Positions 8,655 to 17,985 of a DNA stretch of 64,000 nt are shown piece by piece. The stretch covers positions 1 through 64,000 of the forward strand of contig JAOAIJ010000023.1 in the NCBI GenBank assembly GCA_026414765.1, written 5' to 3'. Below the pieces are notes generated by a model. The model did no database searches. It worked only from the letters and a program-made list of their open reading frames with translations, and was not told the origin of the DNA. Position 1 is the first letter of the stretch. Every line of letters starts with the position of its first letter. Source of the stretch: Clostridia bacterium. GTDB taxonomy: Bacteria > Bacillota > Clostridia > Acetivibrionales > DSM-27016. Both the position numbers and the translations under genes were made by a program.

Positions 8655-10454
8655 ATGGTACCTGAGGCAATTATACACAATCTTACCAGGGATTTTGCTT
8701 ACCCTTTAGAAAAAAACAAATTGCTGATAAAGCTTAAGATCAAGCGCGGCGACGCGACCAAGTGTACCCTGGTATACTGGAACAGGCACAGGCTGGAGTC
8801 AGAGGGGAAACTTCACGCTGTTATGAGGTGTTATGCAAGAGACTTCTTGTATGATTATTATGAAACTGTTATAGATACTGTAGAAATAACAAAATATATT
8901 AAGTACTTATTCTGTATAGAAGATGAAAGCAATACGGTATGGTTAAATTATTATGGTGTAAGTGAAAAAGAACCTGAGGACGGGTTCTTTGAATATAATT
9001 ATACAAATGATAATGATGTCTTTAGGACACCGGACTGGGTAAGTGATGCCATTGTATATCATATTTTCCCTGAGAGGTTTTGCGACGGTGATGCTAGTAA
9101 TAATCCCGAGAATGCTGTGCCGTGGGGAAGTACTCCTACTGGCCACAACTTTATGGGTGGTGATCTTAAAGGGATTGCTGAGAAGATTGAGTATATCGCT
9201 GATTTGGGCGTAAATATGATATATCTAAATCCGATTTTTGAGTCTTGTTCCAATCACAAATATGACACTACCGATTACTTCAAAATTGATCCTCAATTTG
9301 GTGATCTAGATGATTTAAAGAATTTAGTGAAAAGGTGTCATGAGAAAGGTATAAGGATTATTCTGGATGGTGTATTTAACCATTGTGGAATTTTATCGGG
9401 ACAATTTCAGGATGTAATTGAAAAAGGGGAGAAATCTCAGTATAAGGATTGGTTTTTTATAGAAAATTATCCTGCAAACCCGCAAATCATGAACTATGAA
9501 TGTGTAGGATATTATAATTGCATGCCTAAATTGCGGATGAGCAATCCTGAGGTTCGTAAGTATTTTCTTGATGTAGTTCGATATTGGATGGAGGAAACTG
9601 GTATAGACGGATGGCGTCTCGATGTTTCTGACGAAATAGAAGCGACTTTTCTCAGGGAAATGAGGGCATTAACCAAATCAATTAAAGCGGACAGTTTCAT
9701 ACTTGGAGAAACATGGAAGGAAAATCTTGAAATGCTGAAAGGCGATCAGGTTGATTCCATTATGAACTATCTGTTCTGGGACTCCGTGGTAGGCTTTTTT
9801 GCTAAAGGCAGCATAGAAAGTCAGGAATTTAATAATAGGATTAACAGATTTTTAGGCAATTACTCCAGGCAGGTAAGGTTTTCGCTGTATAACCTTATAG
9901 GGAGTCATGATACAACCCGTTTCTTAACATTTTGCAATGGTGATCATAGAAGAATGAAAGCTGCTATAGCTTTTCAGATGTGTTTTCCAGGAATTCCTGC
10001 CATTTATTACGGTGATGAGATAGGAATGGACGGAGAGAATGACCCGGGCTGCAGACGTACAATGATATGGGATGAATCGCTATATAATAGAGAATTGCTT
10101 GAATGGTACAAAAAGCTTGTGAAAATAAGGAAATCAAGCGAGGTACTAAGACAGGGAGACTACAAATGTAACTATTGTAACCCGGATAACGGGGTATATG
10201 CATTTTTCAGGGAACTGGGCAACGATAGATTCTACATTGTTATTAACAGTACTGAAAATGCAGTTGATATGGAATTACCCATTATTGAGGGGCGTAGTGG
10301 CAAAAAACTTAAGGATGAAATAAGCGGAAATGAATTTGAAATAGAACCCCTTAGAGGGGATAGCTACTATAATGATGATATATATAGTTATTCAGGAGTT
10401 GTAAACCTGAATGTTCAAGCCTTTCAGGTGTATATCCTGCCAAATAACCGTTAG
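8655..10454 (+). CDS. GH13 alpha-glucosidase of the neopullulanase/maltogenic amylase type
   Basis: 599 residues, with GGAGG well placed before the ATG. The N-terminal 120 residues form a CBM34-like beta-domain. The catalytic TIM barrel begins at WVSDAIVYHIFPERF (about 128). The four GH13 regions are present: DGVFNHCG; GWRLDVSDE with nucleophile Asp323; GETW with acid/base Glu352; and GSHDTTR with Asp419. No signal peptide is visible, so it works in the cytoplasm on imported maltodextrins or cyclodextrins, as the family (neopullulanase, cyclomaltodextrinase, maltogenic amylase) usually does. It is likely cotranscribed with the LacI gene and ends at a hairpin that includes its stop codon. Confidence 0.85.
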   Translation: MVPEAIIHNLTRDFAYPLEKNKLLIKLKIKRGDATKCTLVYWNRHRLESEGKLHAVMRCYARDFLYDYYETVIDTVEITKYIKYLFCIEDESNTVWLNYYGVSEKEPEDGFFEYNYTNDNDVFRTPDWVSDAIVYHIFPERFCDGDASNNPENAVPWGSTPTGHNFMGGDLKGIAEKIEYIADLGVNMIYLNPIFESCSNHKYDTTDYFKIDPQFGDLDDLKNLVKRCHEKGIRIILDGVFNHCGILSGQFQDVIEKGEKSQYKDWFFIENYPANPQIMNYECVGYYNCMPKLRMSNPEVRKYFLDVVRYWMEETGIDGWRLDVSDEIEATFLREMRALTKSIKADSFILGETWKENLEMLKGDQVDSIMNYLFWDSVVGFFAKGSIESQEFNNRINRFLGNYSRQVRFSLYNLIGSHDTTRFLTFCNGDHRRMKAAIAFQMCFPGIPAIYYGDEIGMDGENDPGCRRTMIWDESLYNRELLEWYKKLVKIRKSSEVLRQGDYKCNYCNPDNGVYAFFRELGNDRFYIVINSTENAVDMELPIIEGRSGKKLKDEISGNEFEIEPLRGDSYYNDDIYSYSGVVNLNVQAFQVYILPNNR

Positions 10455-10486
10455 GAAAGCAGGGAAGATATCCCTGTTTTTCTAAC
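10450..10486 (+). terminator. Terminator after the GH13 gene
   Basis: A 16-bp stem with G-U pairs (10450-10465 against 10471-10486, loop AGATA) begins inside the stop region and carries a TTTTT run in its 3' arm. The rest of the 10455-10926 gap holds the promoter, operator and leader described next, and no gene. Confidence 0.7.
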
Positions 10487-10551
10487 GTTACAGCATAGAA
10501 AAGTAATCATTTTGCAATCAAAAATATTAATAAATAAAATTATTTCTTATA

Positions 10552-10580
10552 TTGACAATTAGTTCTAAATAATATATCAT
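10552..10580 (+). promoter_or_regulatory. Promoter of the maltodextrin transport operon
   Basis: TTGACA (10552-10557), 17 bases, TATCAT (10575-10580). The expected start near 10587 places the LacI-type operator about 20-36 bases downstream, a roadblock position. The leader to the first gene is about 340 bases. Confidence 0.7.
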
Positions 10581-10607
10581 TACATATAATGATAACAAAC
10601 AGTAATT

Positions 10608-10623
10608 TATGAAACCGGTTACA
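10608..10623. promoter_or_regulatory. LacI-type operator before the transport operon
   Basis: TATGAAACCGGTTACA has the CCGG-centred palindrome typical of LacI-family operators and matches the site at 7499-7514 in 14 of 16 positions when inverted. A CcpA cre site is also built on a similar core, so dual use cannot be excluded. Confidence 0.65.
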
Positions 10624-10926
10624 ATTTATTTTTTCTTTAACAGATTTATTATAGAAAGATATATAAAAAAGTATGAAATCAAGATAATCAAAGATCAGTC
10701 TGAAGAGTGTGCATGTTGTATGTATTCTACCTAATAACCTAATTTCCCGTTTTAATGATATAGTTATGTTTTTTATAATAAAAGAACCAAAAATGCAAAT
10801 AGATAGCTAGTATTGTTAGATGCATAGCAAAATAGATGTAACAGCTTACATTTGTTTTGCAATTAAACAGATAAGAAGCTCTTGTTTATATAGAGTTTTT
10901 TATAAAAAATAAAAGGGGGAATAAAC

Positions 10927-12252
10927 ATGTTTAACAATGTAAGAAAAAGACTGTCAACTGCAGTGGTTATGTTACTTGTAGCAGCATTAGCTGTAGGAAG
11001 TACTGGATGTGGTAAAACAAGCGAAGCTGGTGCGGAAGCTACAAAAAGTGAACAGACAGCTGCAGCAGCAGAAACAACTGCAACAACTGAAGCAGCAACA
11101 GAAGAACTAAAACCTGAAGCTGGTGCAAAACTTAAGGTATGGGATGCAGGCGGATCAGAAAAAGACTGGATGAAAGAAGTAACCAAGAAGTTTGAAGAAC
11201 AGTATGGAGTACCTGTAAAGTTTGAAGGAATCTCACTTGGAGACATTCCTGCAAAATTGAAAACAGATGCACCTGCAAAGCTTGCTGCAGACGTTTTCTG
11301 CGTAGCACATGACAATATGGGCGGACTTGTAAAAGCAGGTCTTGTATACCCTAACGATGTATCCGATATGAATGAATTCGTTGATGCTGCAAAAACAGCT
11401 GTAACTTATGAAGGCGTAGTATACGGATATCCTGCAACACTGGATACATATGCAATGTTCTACAACAAAAAGCTTATTAAAGAAGCTCCAAAGACTTTTG
11501 ATGAAATAATAGAGTATAGTAAAACATTTAATGATTTAAAACAGAAAAAATACGGCTTTATGTTTGAAGTAGGAAATCTATACTTTAACTATGCATTTGT
11601 AGCTGGTTTTGGCGGATATGTTTTCGGAAAAGACGGAACTGACGCAAACGACATCGGCATAAATAACGAAGGCACAGTTGAAGCATTTAAATATTTACAG
11701 AAAATAAAAGAAATTCTTCCTTTGAATTCTGCAAATATTACTTATGATATCAAAAATGCTTTATTTAAAGAAGGCAAACTTGCTTTTGATTTGAATGGTC
11801 CTTGGGCTGTAGACGGATACAGAGATGCTAAAGTTGATTTCGGAGTCTGTCCATTGCCTACACTTCCAAATGGAAAACAACCTGTAAGCTTCTCAGGTGT
11901 ACGTACATATTTCGTAAACTCTTATACACAGTATCCAAACGCAGCTAAACTCTTTGCAAAATTCATTACTTCAAAAGATATGCTTAAGCTCAGATATACA
12001 ATAACTCAGCAGATACCGCCAAGAGTTGACTTGATGGACGATGCCGACATAAAGAGCAATCCTATGTCTGCAGCTTTCCTCGAACAGGCTAAGAGCTCAC
12101 AGCCTATGCCTTCAATTCCTGAAATGAGTCTTGTATGGCCTCCTGTAGGGAATGCTCTGCAAGAAAACTGGAATAAGGGTGGAGATCCTAAACCACTGTT
12201 GGATAAAGCAGTTCAGAATATTAAAGATTCTATTTCAAGACAAGCAAAATAG
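10927..12252 (+). CDS. malE: Maltodextrin ABC transporter substrate-binding lipoprotein
   Basis: 441 residues. A lipoprotein signal peptide (RKRLSTAVVMLLVAALAVG) ends in a lipobox STGC at Cys28, followed by a low-complexity Ala/Thr/Glu linker to about residue 62. The mature part follows the MalE-type family 1 binding-protein pattern: KLKVWDAGGSEKDWM, ADVFCVAHDNMGGL, YPATLDTYAMFYNKK and FDLNGPWAVDGY. It sits at the cell surface and delivers maltose or maltodextrins to the two permeases encoded just downstream. The codon choice is strongly biased and regular, consistent with high expression. A stable hairpin separates it from the permeases, which usually favours excess binding protein. Confidence 0.85.
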   Translation: MFNNVRKRLSTAVVMLLVAALAVGSTGCGKTSEAGAEATKSEQTAAAAETTATTEAATEELKPEAGAKLKVWDAGGSEKDWMKEVTKKFEEQYGVPVKFEGISLGDIPAKLKTDAPAKLAADVFCVAHDNMGGLVKAGLVYPNDVSDMNEFVDAAKTAVTYEGVVYGYPATLDTYAMFYNKKLIKEAPKTFDEIIEYSKTFNDLKQKKYGFMFEVGNLYFNYAFVAGFGGYVFGKDGTDANDIGINNEGTVEAFKYLQKIKEILPLNSANITYDIKNALFKEGKLAFDLNGPWAVDGYRDAKVDFGVCPLPTLPNGKQPVSFSGVRTYFVNSYTQYPNAAKLFAKFITSKDMLKLRYTITQQIPPRVDLMDDADIKSNPMSAAFLEQAKSSQPMPSIPEMSLVWPPVGNALQENWNKGGDPKPLLDKAVQNIKDSISRQAK

Positions 12253-12269
12253 TTCTTTAGATTAGGAGT

Positions 12270-12300
12270 ATAGACAGTGGAATGTTTGTCCACTGTCTAT
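12270..12300 (+). terminator. Intra-operon hairpin between binding protein and permeases
   Basis: A perfect 12-bp stem ATAGACAGTGGA / TCCACTGTCTAT with a 7-base loop. There is no T-run, so it probably stabilises the upstream mRNA or partly attenuates, rather than fully terminating. Confidence 0.6.
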
Positions 12301-12377
12301 ATCTCTAATTGGCTACATTTTCCCGCAGCTGAACAGCTGATTTCCAAACAATTTCCTTTTGAAAGGCGTGTAATCAT

Positions 12378-13679
12378 ATGAATCAACATACAAGAAATGC
12401 AACACTGCTATCAATACTCTTTATGGGTTTAGGACATATATATAACAAGCGGATTGTAAAAGGTATTATTTTTGCGGTAATTGAACTTTTTTTCATTATA
12501 GTTGTTTTGCCGATGGAGATAAAGAATATCAGAGGATTGATTACTTTGGGAGATATACCCCAGAGAATGATAAAGGGAAAAATCGTACAAGGTGACCATT
12601 CTGTTTTTATGCTCATATATGGTATAGTTGCCATAATAATTGCCTTTATTTTTATTATTTTATACTTAATAAACATATCAGATGCACGTAATGGCGGAAA
12701 ACTGAGAGACAAGGGCCGGAACAGCAAAAATATTGAAGGTGATGTCTTCTCTGCGCTGGACAAGAGATTCCCTTATATTCTTCTTACCCCGGCGGTTGTT
12801 TTCACACTTTTTCTCACAGTGCTACCATTGCTTTTCGGTATATTAATCGCATTTACAGACTATTCATCACCAAATCACATTCCGCCTAGAGCGCTGGTTA
12901 ATTGGGTAGGTCTACAGAATTTTATAAACCTTTTTAAAATATCTTCGCTAAAAACTACCTTCCTTGGAGTTTTGTCATGGACGATAATATGGGCGATAAT
13001 TGCTACACTTACGACTTTTTTTGTCGGTTTAATATTTGCCGTCATCATTAATTCCAGTGCGGTAAAGATAAAGAAATTCTGGCGTACAATATATATAATA
13101 CCATGGGCAATGCCGTCATTCATATCGGTATTAATGATGCGTAACATGTTTAATGGCGAATTCGGTCCCATAAACAAATATCTTTCCGCTTTAGGAGTAC
13201 CTGCTATCGGATGGTTTTCTGATCCTACCTGGGCTAAAATTACGTGTGTACTGGTAAACATCTGGTTTGGTTTTCCATATTATATGGCTTTGATGTCAGG
13301 TATACTTTCCGGTATATCAAAGGATATGTATGAAGCTGCAGAAATAGAAGGAGCAAGTCCTTTCCAACAGTTTAGGAATATAACGCTTCCTATGGTTATG
13401 TTTGCTACGGCACCGCTTCTGATTATGGCTTTTTCATTCAATTTCAACAATTTCAACCTGATATACCTTCTTACTAACGGTAATCCTGTAAACCCGGATT
13501 ATACTTATGCCGGAGCTACGGATATACTGTTGTCATGGCTATATAAACTTACACTTGAGCAGAGCCAGTTCCAGTTGGCATCGGTTGTTTCTATCCTGAT
13601 TTTCTTGGTAGTAGCAACAATATCTGCAATTAATTTCTTGAACACCAGAGCTTTCAAAGAGGAGGACATGATCCAATGA
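12378..13679 (+). CDS. malF: Maltodextrin ABC transporter permease, MalF-like, with N-terminal extension
   Basis: 433 residues. The core permease begins near residue 128 (FPYILLTPAVVFTLFLTVLP) and carries the EAA loop EAAEIEGASPFQQFRNITLP (about residues 315-334), which contacts the ATPase. Ahead of it lie about 125 extra residues with hydrophobic segments (TLLSILFMGLGHIY, GIIFAVIELFFIIVV, FMLIYGIVAIIIAFIFIILY); such an extended N-terminus occurs in MalF homologues of Firmicutes. It overlaps malG by four bases. No MalK/MsmX ATPase gene is present here, so the transporter must use an ATPase encoded elsewhere, as is common in Firmicutes carbohydrate transporters. Confidence 0.85.
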   Translation: MNQHTRNATLLSILFMGLGHIYNKRIVKGIIFAVIELFFIIVVLPMEIKNIRGLITLGDIPQRMIKGKIVQGDHSVFMLIYGIVAIIIAFIFIILYLINISDARNGGKLRDKGRNSKNIEGDVFSALDKRFPYILLTPAVVFTLFLTVLPLLFGILIAFTDYSSPNHIPPRALVNWVGLQNFINLFKISSLKTTFLGVLSWTIIWAIIATLTTFFVGLIFAVIINSSAVKIKKFWRTIYIIPWAMPSFISVLMMRNMFNGEFGPINKYLSALGVPAIGWFSDPTWAKITCVLVNIWFGFPYYMALMSGILSGISKDMYEAAEIEGASPFQQFRNITLPMVMFATAPLLIMAFSFNFNNFNLIYLLTNGNPVNPDYTYAGATDILLSWLYKLTLEQSQFQLASVVSILIFLVVATISAINFLNTRAFKEEDMIQ

Positions 13680-14515
13680 AGAAACAAACATTTGGTAAAG
13701 GGGTTATGCGCGTAATAATAAATGTAATCCTGGTAGTAGCAGCTATAGCATCCTTATATCCTATTCTATGGATTGTAATGTCTTCCTTTAACCCGGGGAC
13801 ATCTTTATTCAGTTCTACTATTTTTCCTTCCAGTCTAACTTTAAGTCACTATGTAGATCTTTTTACTAAAAATGCCTTTGGAACCTGGTATATAAACACA
13901 TTTAAAATAGCAGTGTTCACAACAATACTTTCAGTATTCTTTATTACAATTACTGCATATGCTTTATCACAGTTCCGATTTAAGGGCAGACGTTTCGGCT
14001 TGTTATCCATGCTTGTATTACAGATGTTTCCGGGGTTTATGTCGATGGTAGCGATTTATTTGCTTCTTCTGCAGCTTGAATTGCTGGACACTCATCTGGG
14101 ACTCATTTTGGTATATGCAGGAGGATCAATACCTGGTGGGGCATGGATAGTTAAGGGATATCTTGATGGTATACCCCGTTCTATGGCAGAAGCGGCAAGG
14201 ATAGACGGTGCAAATAATTTCCAGATATTTGCAAAGGTAATGATGCCTTTATCCGTACCAATTATTACATTCATTTCACTGACGAGCTTTACCGGACCTT
14301 GGATGGATTTTATCTTTTCCCGGTTGGTACTTCGTTCGGATGAAAAGATTACACTGGCAATCGGGCTTTTTGGCATGGTAAGTGACAGGATGCATACCGA
14401 TTTTACCACTTTTGCCGCAGGTGCAGTGTTGGTTGCGGCGCCGATTACTATTTTATATACGGCTTTGCAGAAATTTATAATTCACGGCTTGACAGAAGGC
14501 GCGTCAAAGACTTAA
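13676..14515 (+). CDS. malG: Maltodextrin ABC transporter permease, MalG-like
   Basis: 279 residues, the usual MalG length, with six predicted membrane segments starting at VMRVIINVILVVAAIASLYP. The EAA loop is EAARIDGANNFQIFAKVMMP (about residues 178-197). It overlaps malF (ATGA) and is followed after 22 bases by pullulanase. It pairs with MalF to form the channel. Confidence 0.88.
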   Translation: MKKQTFGKGVMRVIINVILVVAAIASLYPILWIVMSSFNPGTSLFSSTIFPSSLTLSHYVDLFTKNAFGTWYINTFKIAVFTTILSVFFITITAYALSQFRFKGRRFGLLSMLVLQMFPGFMSMVAIYLLLLQLELLDTHLGLILVYAGGSIPGGAWIVKGYLDGIPRSMAEAARIDGANNFQIFAKVMMPLSVPIITFISLTSFTGPWMDFIFSRLVLRSDEKITLAIGLFGMVSDRMHTDFTTFAAGAVLVAAPITILYTALQKFIIHGLTEGASKT

Positions 14516-14537
14516 TAAAAAAATTGATGGGGGTTAT

Positions 14538-16475
14538 ATGTTTACGACAGAGTTTGATAGACTTTATGCTTATGAAGGTAATGATCTAGGTTTTACATAC
14601 ACAAAAGCAAAAACAACATTCAGATTATGGGCACCTATTGCTGAAAAAGTGACACTTGTTACTTATGATAATGGGGATATTGAATGTAAATGTTCAATGT
14701 CAAGCCATGAAATGCAAAAGGATGTAAAGGGTACATGGGTTGTTACTCTTGAGGGTGACCAGAATGGGGTTTTCTATACATATAGGATTAAGAATCCCGG
14801 GTATGATGAAGCGGAAGCTGTAGACCCCTATGCAAAAGCACTGGGAGTCAACGGAGACCGTTCTGCAGTTATCGATTTATCCCAAACAAATCCCAGGGGG
14901 TGGGAAAATGATGTAAAACCATTTTTCAGCCATCCTGTGGATGCAGTTATTTATGAAATTCATGTCAGGGATTTATCCATTAATGAAGATTCAGGAATAA
15001 TTAACAAAGGAAAATATATAGCATTTACTGAAGAGGGTACCAGGAGTAAGACAGGGGTTACAACCGGAATCGATCACATCAGTGAGATCGGCATTACCCA
15101 CCTGCAACTTCAGCCTGCATATGACTATGCATTGCTTAATGAAAAGGTTTTTGATAAGTCCAAGTACAATTGGGGCTATGATCCTAAGAACTATAATGTT
15201 CCTGAGGGTTCTTATGCTACTGACCCTTATATGCCGGGTATCCGTGTTAAAGAGTTCAAAATGATGGTTCAGGCTCTTCATGCAAAGGGAATCCGCGTAG
15301 TTATGGATGTAGTATACAATCATACATATGAAAATTATAAGTCAATATTTCATAAGGTTGTGCCTGGATACTACTACAGAATGAAGGAAGACGGAACATT
15401 CCACAATGGTTCTCACTGTCACAGTGAAACAGCATCTGAAAGAGCGATGATGCGAAAATATATAGTTGATTCCGTAAAGTATTGGGTTGAGGAATATCAT
15501 ATAGACGGTTTCAGGTTTGATTTGATGGGATTGCATGATATTACTACAATGAATGAAGTGCGGAAGGCTCTGGATGAAATTGATCCTACCCTTATTCTGT
15601 ATGGCGAAGGTTGGGATATGGGAAATCATCCGAGAGAGGTAAGAGCTATCCAGGATAATGCAGCAAAACTTGAGAGGATAGGGTTGTTCAATGACAGAGT
15701 GAGAGACAATCTGAAAGGGATATATAATGACCCTCTTACTCATGGGTTTGTTGATGGGGAAAAAGGACTCGAACTGGAGGTAATGAAATGTGTTACGGGA
15801 AGCATTCATTACAATGATAGAATTTCCAGCTATAACATATGTCCTGCACAAAGTATAAACTATGTGGAATGCCATGACAATCATACTCTTTGGGATAAGC
15901 TGGAACTGGCCAATCCCGGTCTGAGTGAGGATGAGCGTATAAAAATGCACTTGCTTGCAAATACAATAATACTTACTTCTCAGGGAGTGCCGTTTTTACA
16001 CGCAGGTTCTGATTTCTTAAGGACGAAATATGGTGTTTATGACAGTGTAAATTCTCCTGACAGTATAAATCAATTGGAATGGGAAAGAAAAGCTCAATAT
16101 ATCGATGTATTCAATTACTATAAAGCACTTGTAGGGCTCCGGAAAAACCATCCTGCCTTTAGGATGCGTGAGGTTGAATTGATAAGGAATAATATCATAT
16201 TTACCAACATGCCTGAAAACGTTGTCGGCTATGTAATAAATGGAGCTGCAAATAACGACAATTGGAAGAATATTTTTGTAGTGTACAATGCAAATAATGA
16301 GGATAAAACTTTAGAGATACCCTATGCTAGCTGGAATATTGTAGTTAAGGGTAAAAAAGCAGGCGAGGATGCTCTGGAAACCTTGACTGATTCTAAAATA
16401 ACTGTTCCGGCGTTAAGTGCTATTGTAATGCATACTGAAAACAAAATAGATTATGACAGTATCAGGATATTTTGA
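14538..16475 (+). CDS. pulA: Type I pullulanase (GH13), intracellular
   Basis: 645 residues, with GGGGG before the ATG. An N-terminal CBM48-like domain (DLGFTYTKAKTTFRLWAP) precedes the catalytic barrel. The type I pullulanase signature YNWGYDP is present (about residues 211-217). Catalytic residues are Asp328 in GFRFDLMG, Glu357 in YGEGWD and Asp447 in ECHDNH. The enzyme cleaves alpha-1,6 branches in limit dextrins. There is no signal peptide, so it debranches imported oligosaccharides or stored glycogen in the cytoplasm, supplying linear chains to the phosphorylase encoded 31 kb downstream. Last gene of the mal operon; no clear terminator follows. Confidence 0.9.
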   Translation: MFTTEFDRLYAYEGNDLGFTYTKAKTTFRLWAPIAEKVTLVTYDNGDIECKCSMSSHEMQKDVKGTWVVTLEGDQNGVFYTYRIKNPGYDEAEAVDPYAKALGVNGDRSAVIDLSQTNPRGWENDVKPFFSHPVDAVIYEIHVRDLSINEDSGIINKGKYIAFTEEGTRSKTGVTTGIDHISEIGITHLQLQPAYDYALLNEKVFDKSKYNWGYDPKNYNVPEGSYATDPYMPGIRVKEFKMMVQALHAKGIRVVMDVVYNHTYENYKSIFHKVVPGYYYRMKEDGTFHNGSHCHSETASERAMMRKYIVDSVKYWVEEYHIDGFRFDLMGLHDITTMNEVRKALDEIDPTLILYGEGWDMGNHPREVRAIQDNAAKLERIGLFNDRVRDNLKGIYNDPLTHGFVDGEKGLELEVMKCVTGSIHYNDRISSYNICPAQSINYVECHDNHTLWDKLELANPGLSEDERIKMHLLANTIILTSQGVPFLHAGSDFLRTKYGVYDSVNSPDSINQLEWERKAQYIDVFNYYKALVGLRKNHPAFRMREVELIRNNIIFTNMPENVVGYVINGAANNDNWKNIFVVYNANNEDKTLEIPYASWNIVVKGKKAGEDALETLTDSKITVPALSAIVMHTENKIDYDSIRIF

Positions 16476-16737
16476 TTTTGAAAAATAAACTTATAGTAAT
16501 AATCAATATACGCTTTTTATAGTGAAGCAGCTTTAAAGCTTAGTATAAATTTCGTTATGAGTCGCAAGACTTATCAGAGTTTGATTAATGTAAACAACTT
16601 CTGTAATTGACTTTTTAGTTGTTTATCTACAAAGTAAATACCACAGATGCTTTATAAAAGTATACCAGCAGCATATAAAAGATAGAAACTATAAATAGGC
16701 TTTTGCAAAGACAAATTATGTATCTGCTATTCTTGCT

Positions 16738-16766
16738 TTGACATGCAATCATAAAATCATATTAAT
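16738..16766 (+). promoter_or_regulatory. Candidate promoter of the NRPS/PKS cluster
   Basis: A perfect TTGACA (16738-16743) is followed after 17 bases by ATTAAT, or after 16 by TATTAA, each a 4/6 match to the -10. It lies 87 bases before the radical SAM gene. The remainder of 16476-16853 is AT-rich with no gene and no recognised regulatory RNA. Confidence 0.45.
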
Positions 16767-16853
16767 AGGGTGTTATTTGTCACCAGTCATATGAAATGCA
16801 ATTTGCCTATTTATAGTTACTATATATTTTTGCTTTTTAAAGGGGAACCTTAT

Positions 16854-17849
16854 ATGTTAAATACAAAATTTCTGTTTCCGTCTACAGTTATGATCGAACC
16901 TGGAAATAGCTGCAATCTGAAATGTAAGATGTGTGAAGCGGGTTGTTCTATTACAACGAATAAGGAAAAGGCATTTATGACTCCGGAACAACTGAAGATA
17001 ATTCTGAATAAACTAGAAAGATATGTAGTAAATATCGTATTTCAAGGTGACTGCGAACCTACTCTGAATCCGCACCTGCCTGAACTTATAAAAACAGCAT
17101 CGGAATATGCAAAACAGATAAGTATTGTTTCCAATGGTACTTTGCTTAATGAAAGAAAAGTAAGAAGTTTTATCGAAAACGGACTTTCATGGTTTGCCAT
17201 TTCTATTGATGATCACCGTCCTGAGGTATACAATTCCATAAGAATTGGCGCTGATTATGAAAAGCTTATTGAAAATCTGAAAGTAATTCTAAAATTACGT
17301 GACACCGAGACACCAAAAGTTAATGTTGTAGTGCATAAGATAGTATTTCCGGAAGATACACCTGATACTTTAAAGGAGTTTTTACGTACTTTCTATTGTA
17401 AATTCGGTGTGAATAAAATTGTGCTTGTACCGCTTGTAAAAGAAGGGGTTATTCAGATAAACAACTGGATTGAAATGCGGAACCGACTTGAAAATGAGCT
17501 TCTGCAGGAAGGTATAGATATCAATTTGCGTGACTTTGCAAGCTATCCGTATAAGACTCTATATAAGTACTGTGGGACAAGCCTGTTCTTCGTCAATCAT
17601 AAAGGTTATTTCAGTCCATGCGGAATGCATTCCCAGACGTGTAAAGGGTTTGGAAATCTTCTGAAGGAGGAACTTGAAGATATAGCCAGCAAGGATTCCT
17701 TTATCAACTATCATAAGTTCTGGTCTGAAAGACGGTACAATGACGATGTTCCAGAGATATGTGAAGGCTGTTTTATTTTCAGCGGGTCTTACTTTTCATA
17801 CTGCCTTGATGAAGGAATAAATGCTGCAAGAGTATTTTCGAACAAGTAA
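16854..17849 (+). CDS. Radical SAM protein with SPASM/twitch-like C-terminus
   Basis: 331 residues. ATG at 16854 (MLNTKFLF) is chosen because AGGGGAA lies 8 bases upstream; a longer frame to 16770 lacks a ribosome site. The radical SAM cluster motif CNLKCKMC (CX3CX2C, about residues 24-31) binds the [4Fe-4S] that cleaves SAM. FQGDCEPTLNP follows at the usual GGE-like position. The last 90 residues contain seven cysteines (YCGTS, SPCGMHSQTCKG, ICEGC, SYC), a SPASM- or twitch-type auxiliary cluster region used in peptide modification. It ends 136 bases before the first NRPS and shares its strand, so it may tailor the product or a precursor, but membership of the pathway is inferred from position only. 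Confidence 0.75.
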   Translation: MLNTKFLFPSTVMIEPGNSCNLKCKMCEAGCSITTNKEKAFMTPEQLKIILNKLERYVVNIVFQGDCEPTLNPHLPELIKTASEYAKQISIVSNGTLLNERKVRSFIENGLSWFAISIDDHRPEVYNSIRIGADYEKLIENLKVILKLRDTETPKVNVVVHKIVFPEDTPDTLKEFLRTFYCKFGVNKIVLVPLVKEGVIQINNWIEMRNRLENELLQEGIDINLRDFASYPYKTLYKYCGTSLFFVNHKGYFSPCGMHSQTCKGFGNLLKEELEDIASKDSFINYHKFWSERRYNDDVPEICEGCFIFSGSYFSYCLDEGINAARVFSNK

Positions 17850-17985
17850 TCATGAAAAAAACAGACGTACTTTATAAGTAAAACATAAACTTGAAATAAT
17901 AGAGTGATAAGGTTTGAGCAATTAATATACAAAACCGGACAATTGCCGTCACGTGTTCTTTTAAGTTGGTATAGGAGTGAAATCA

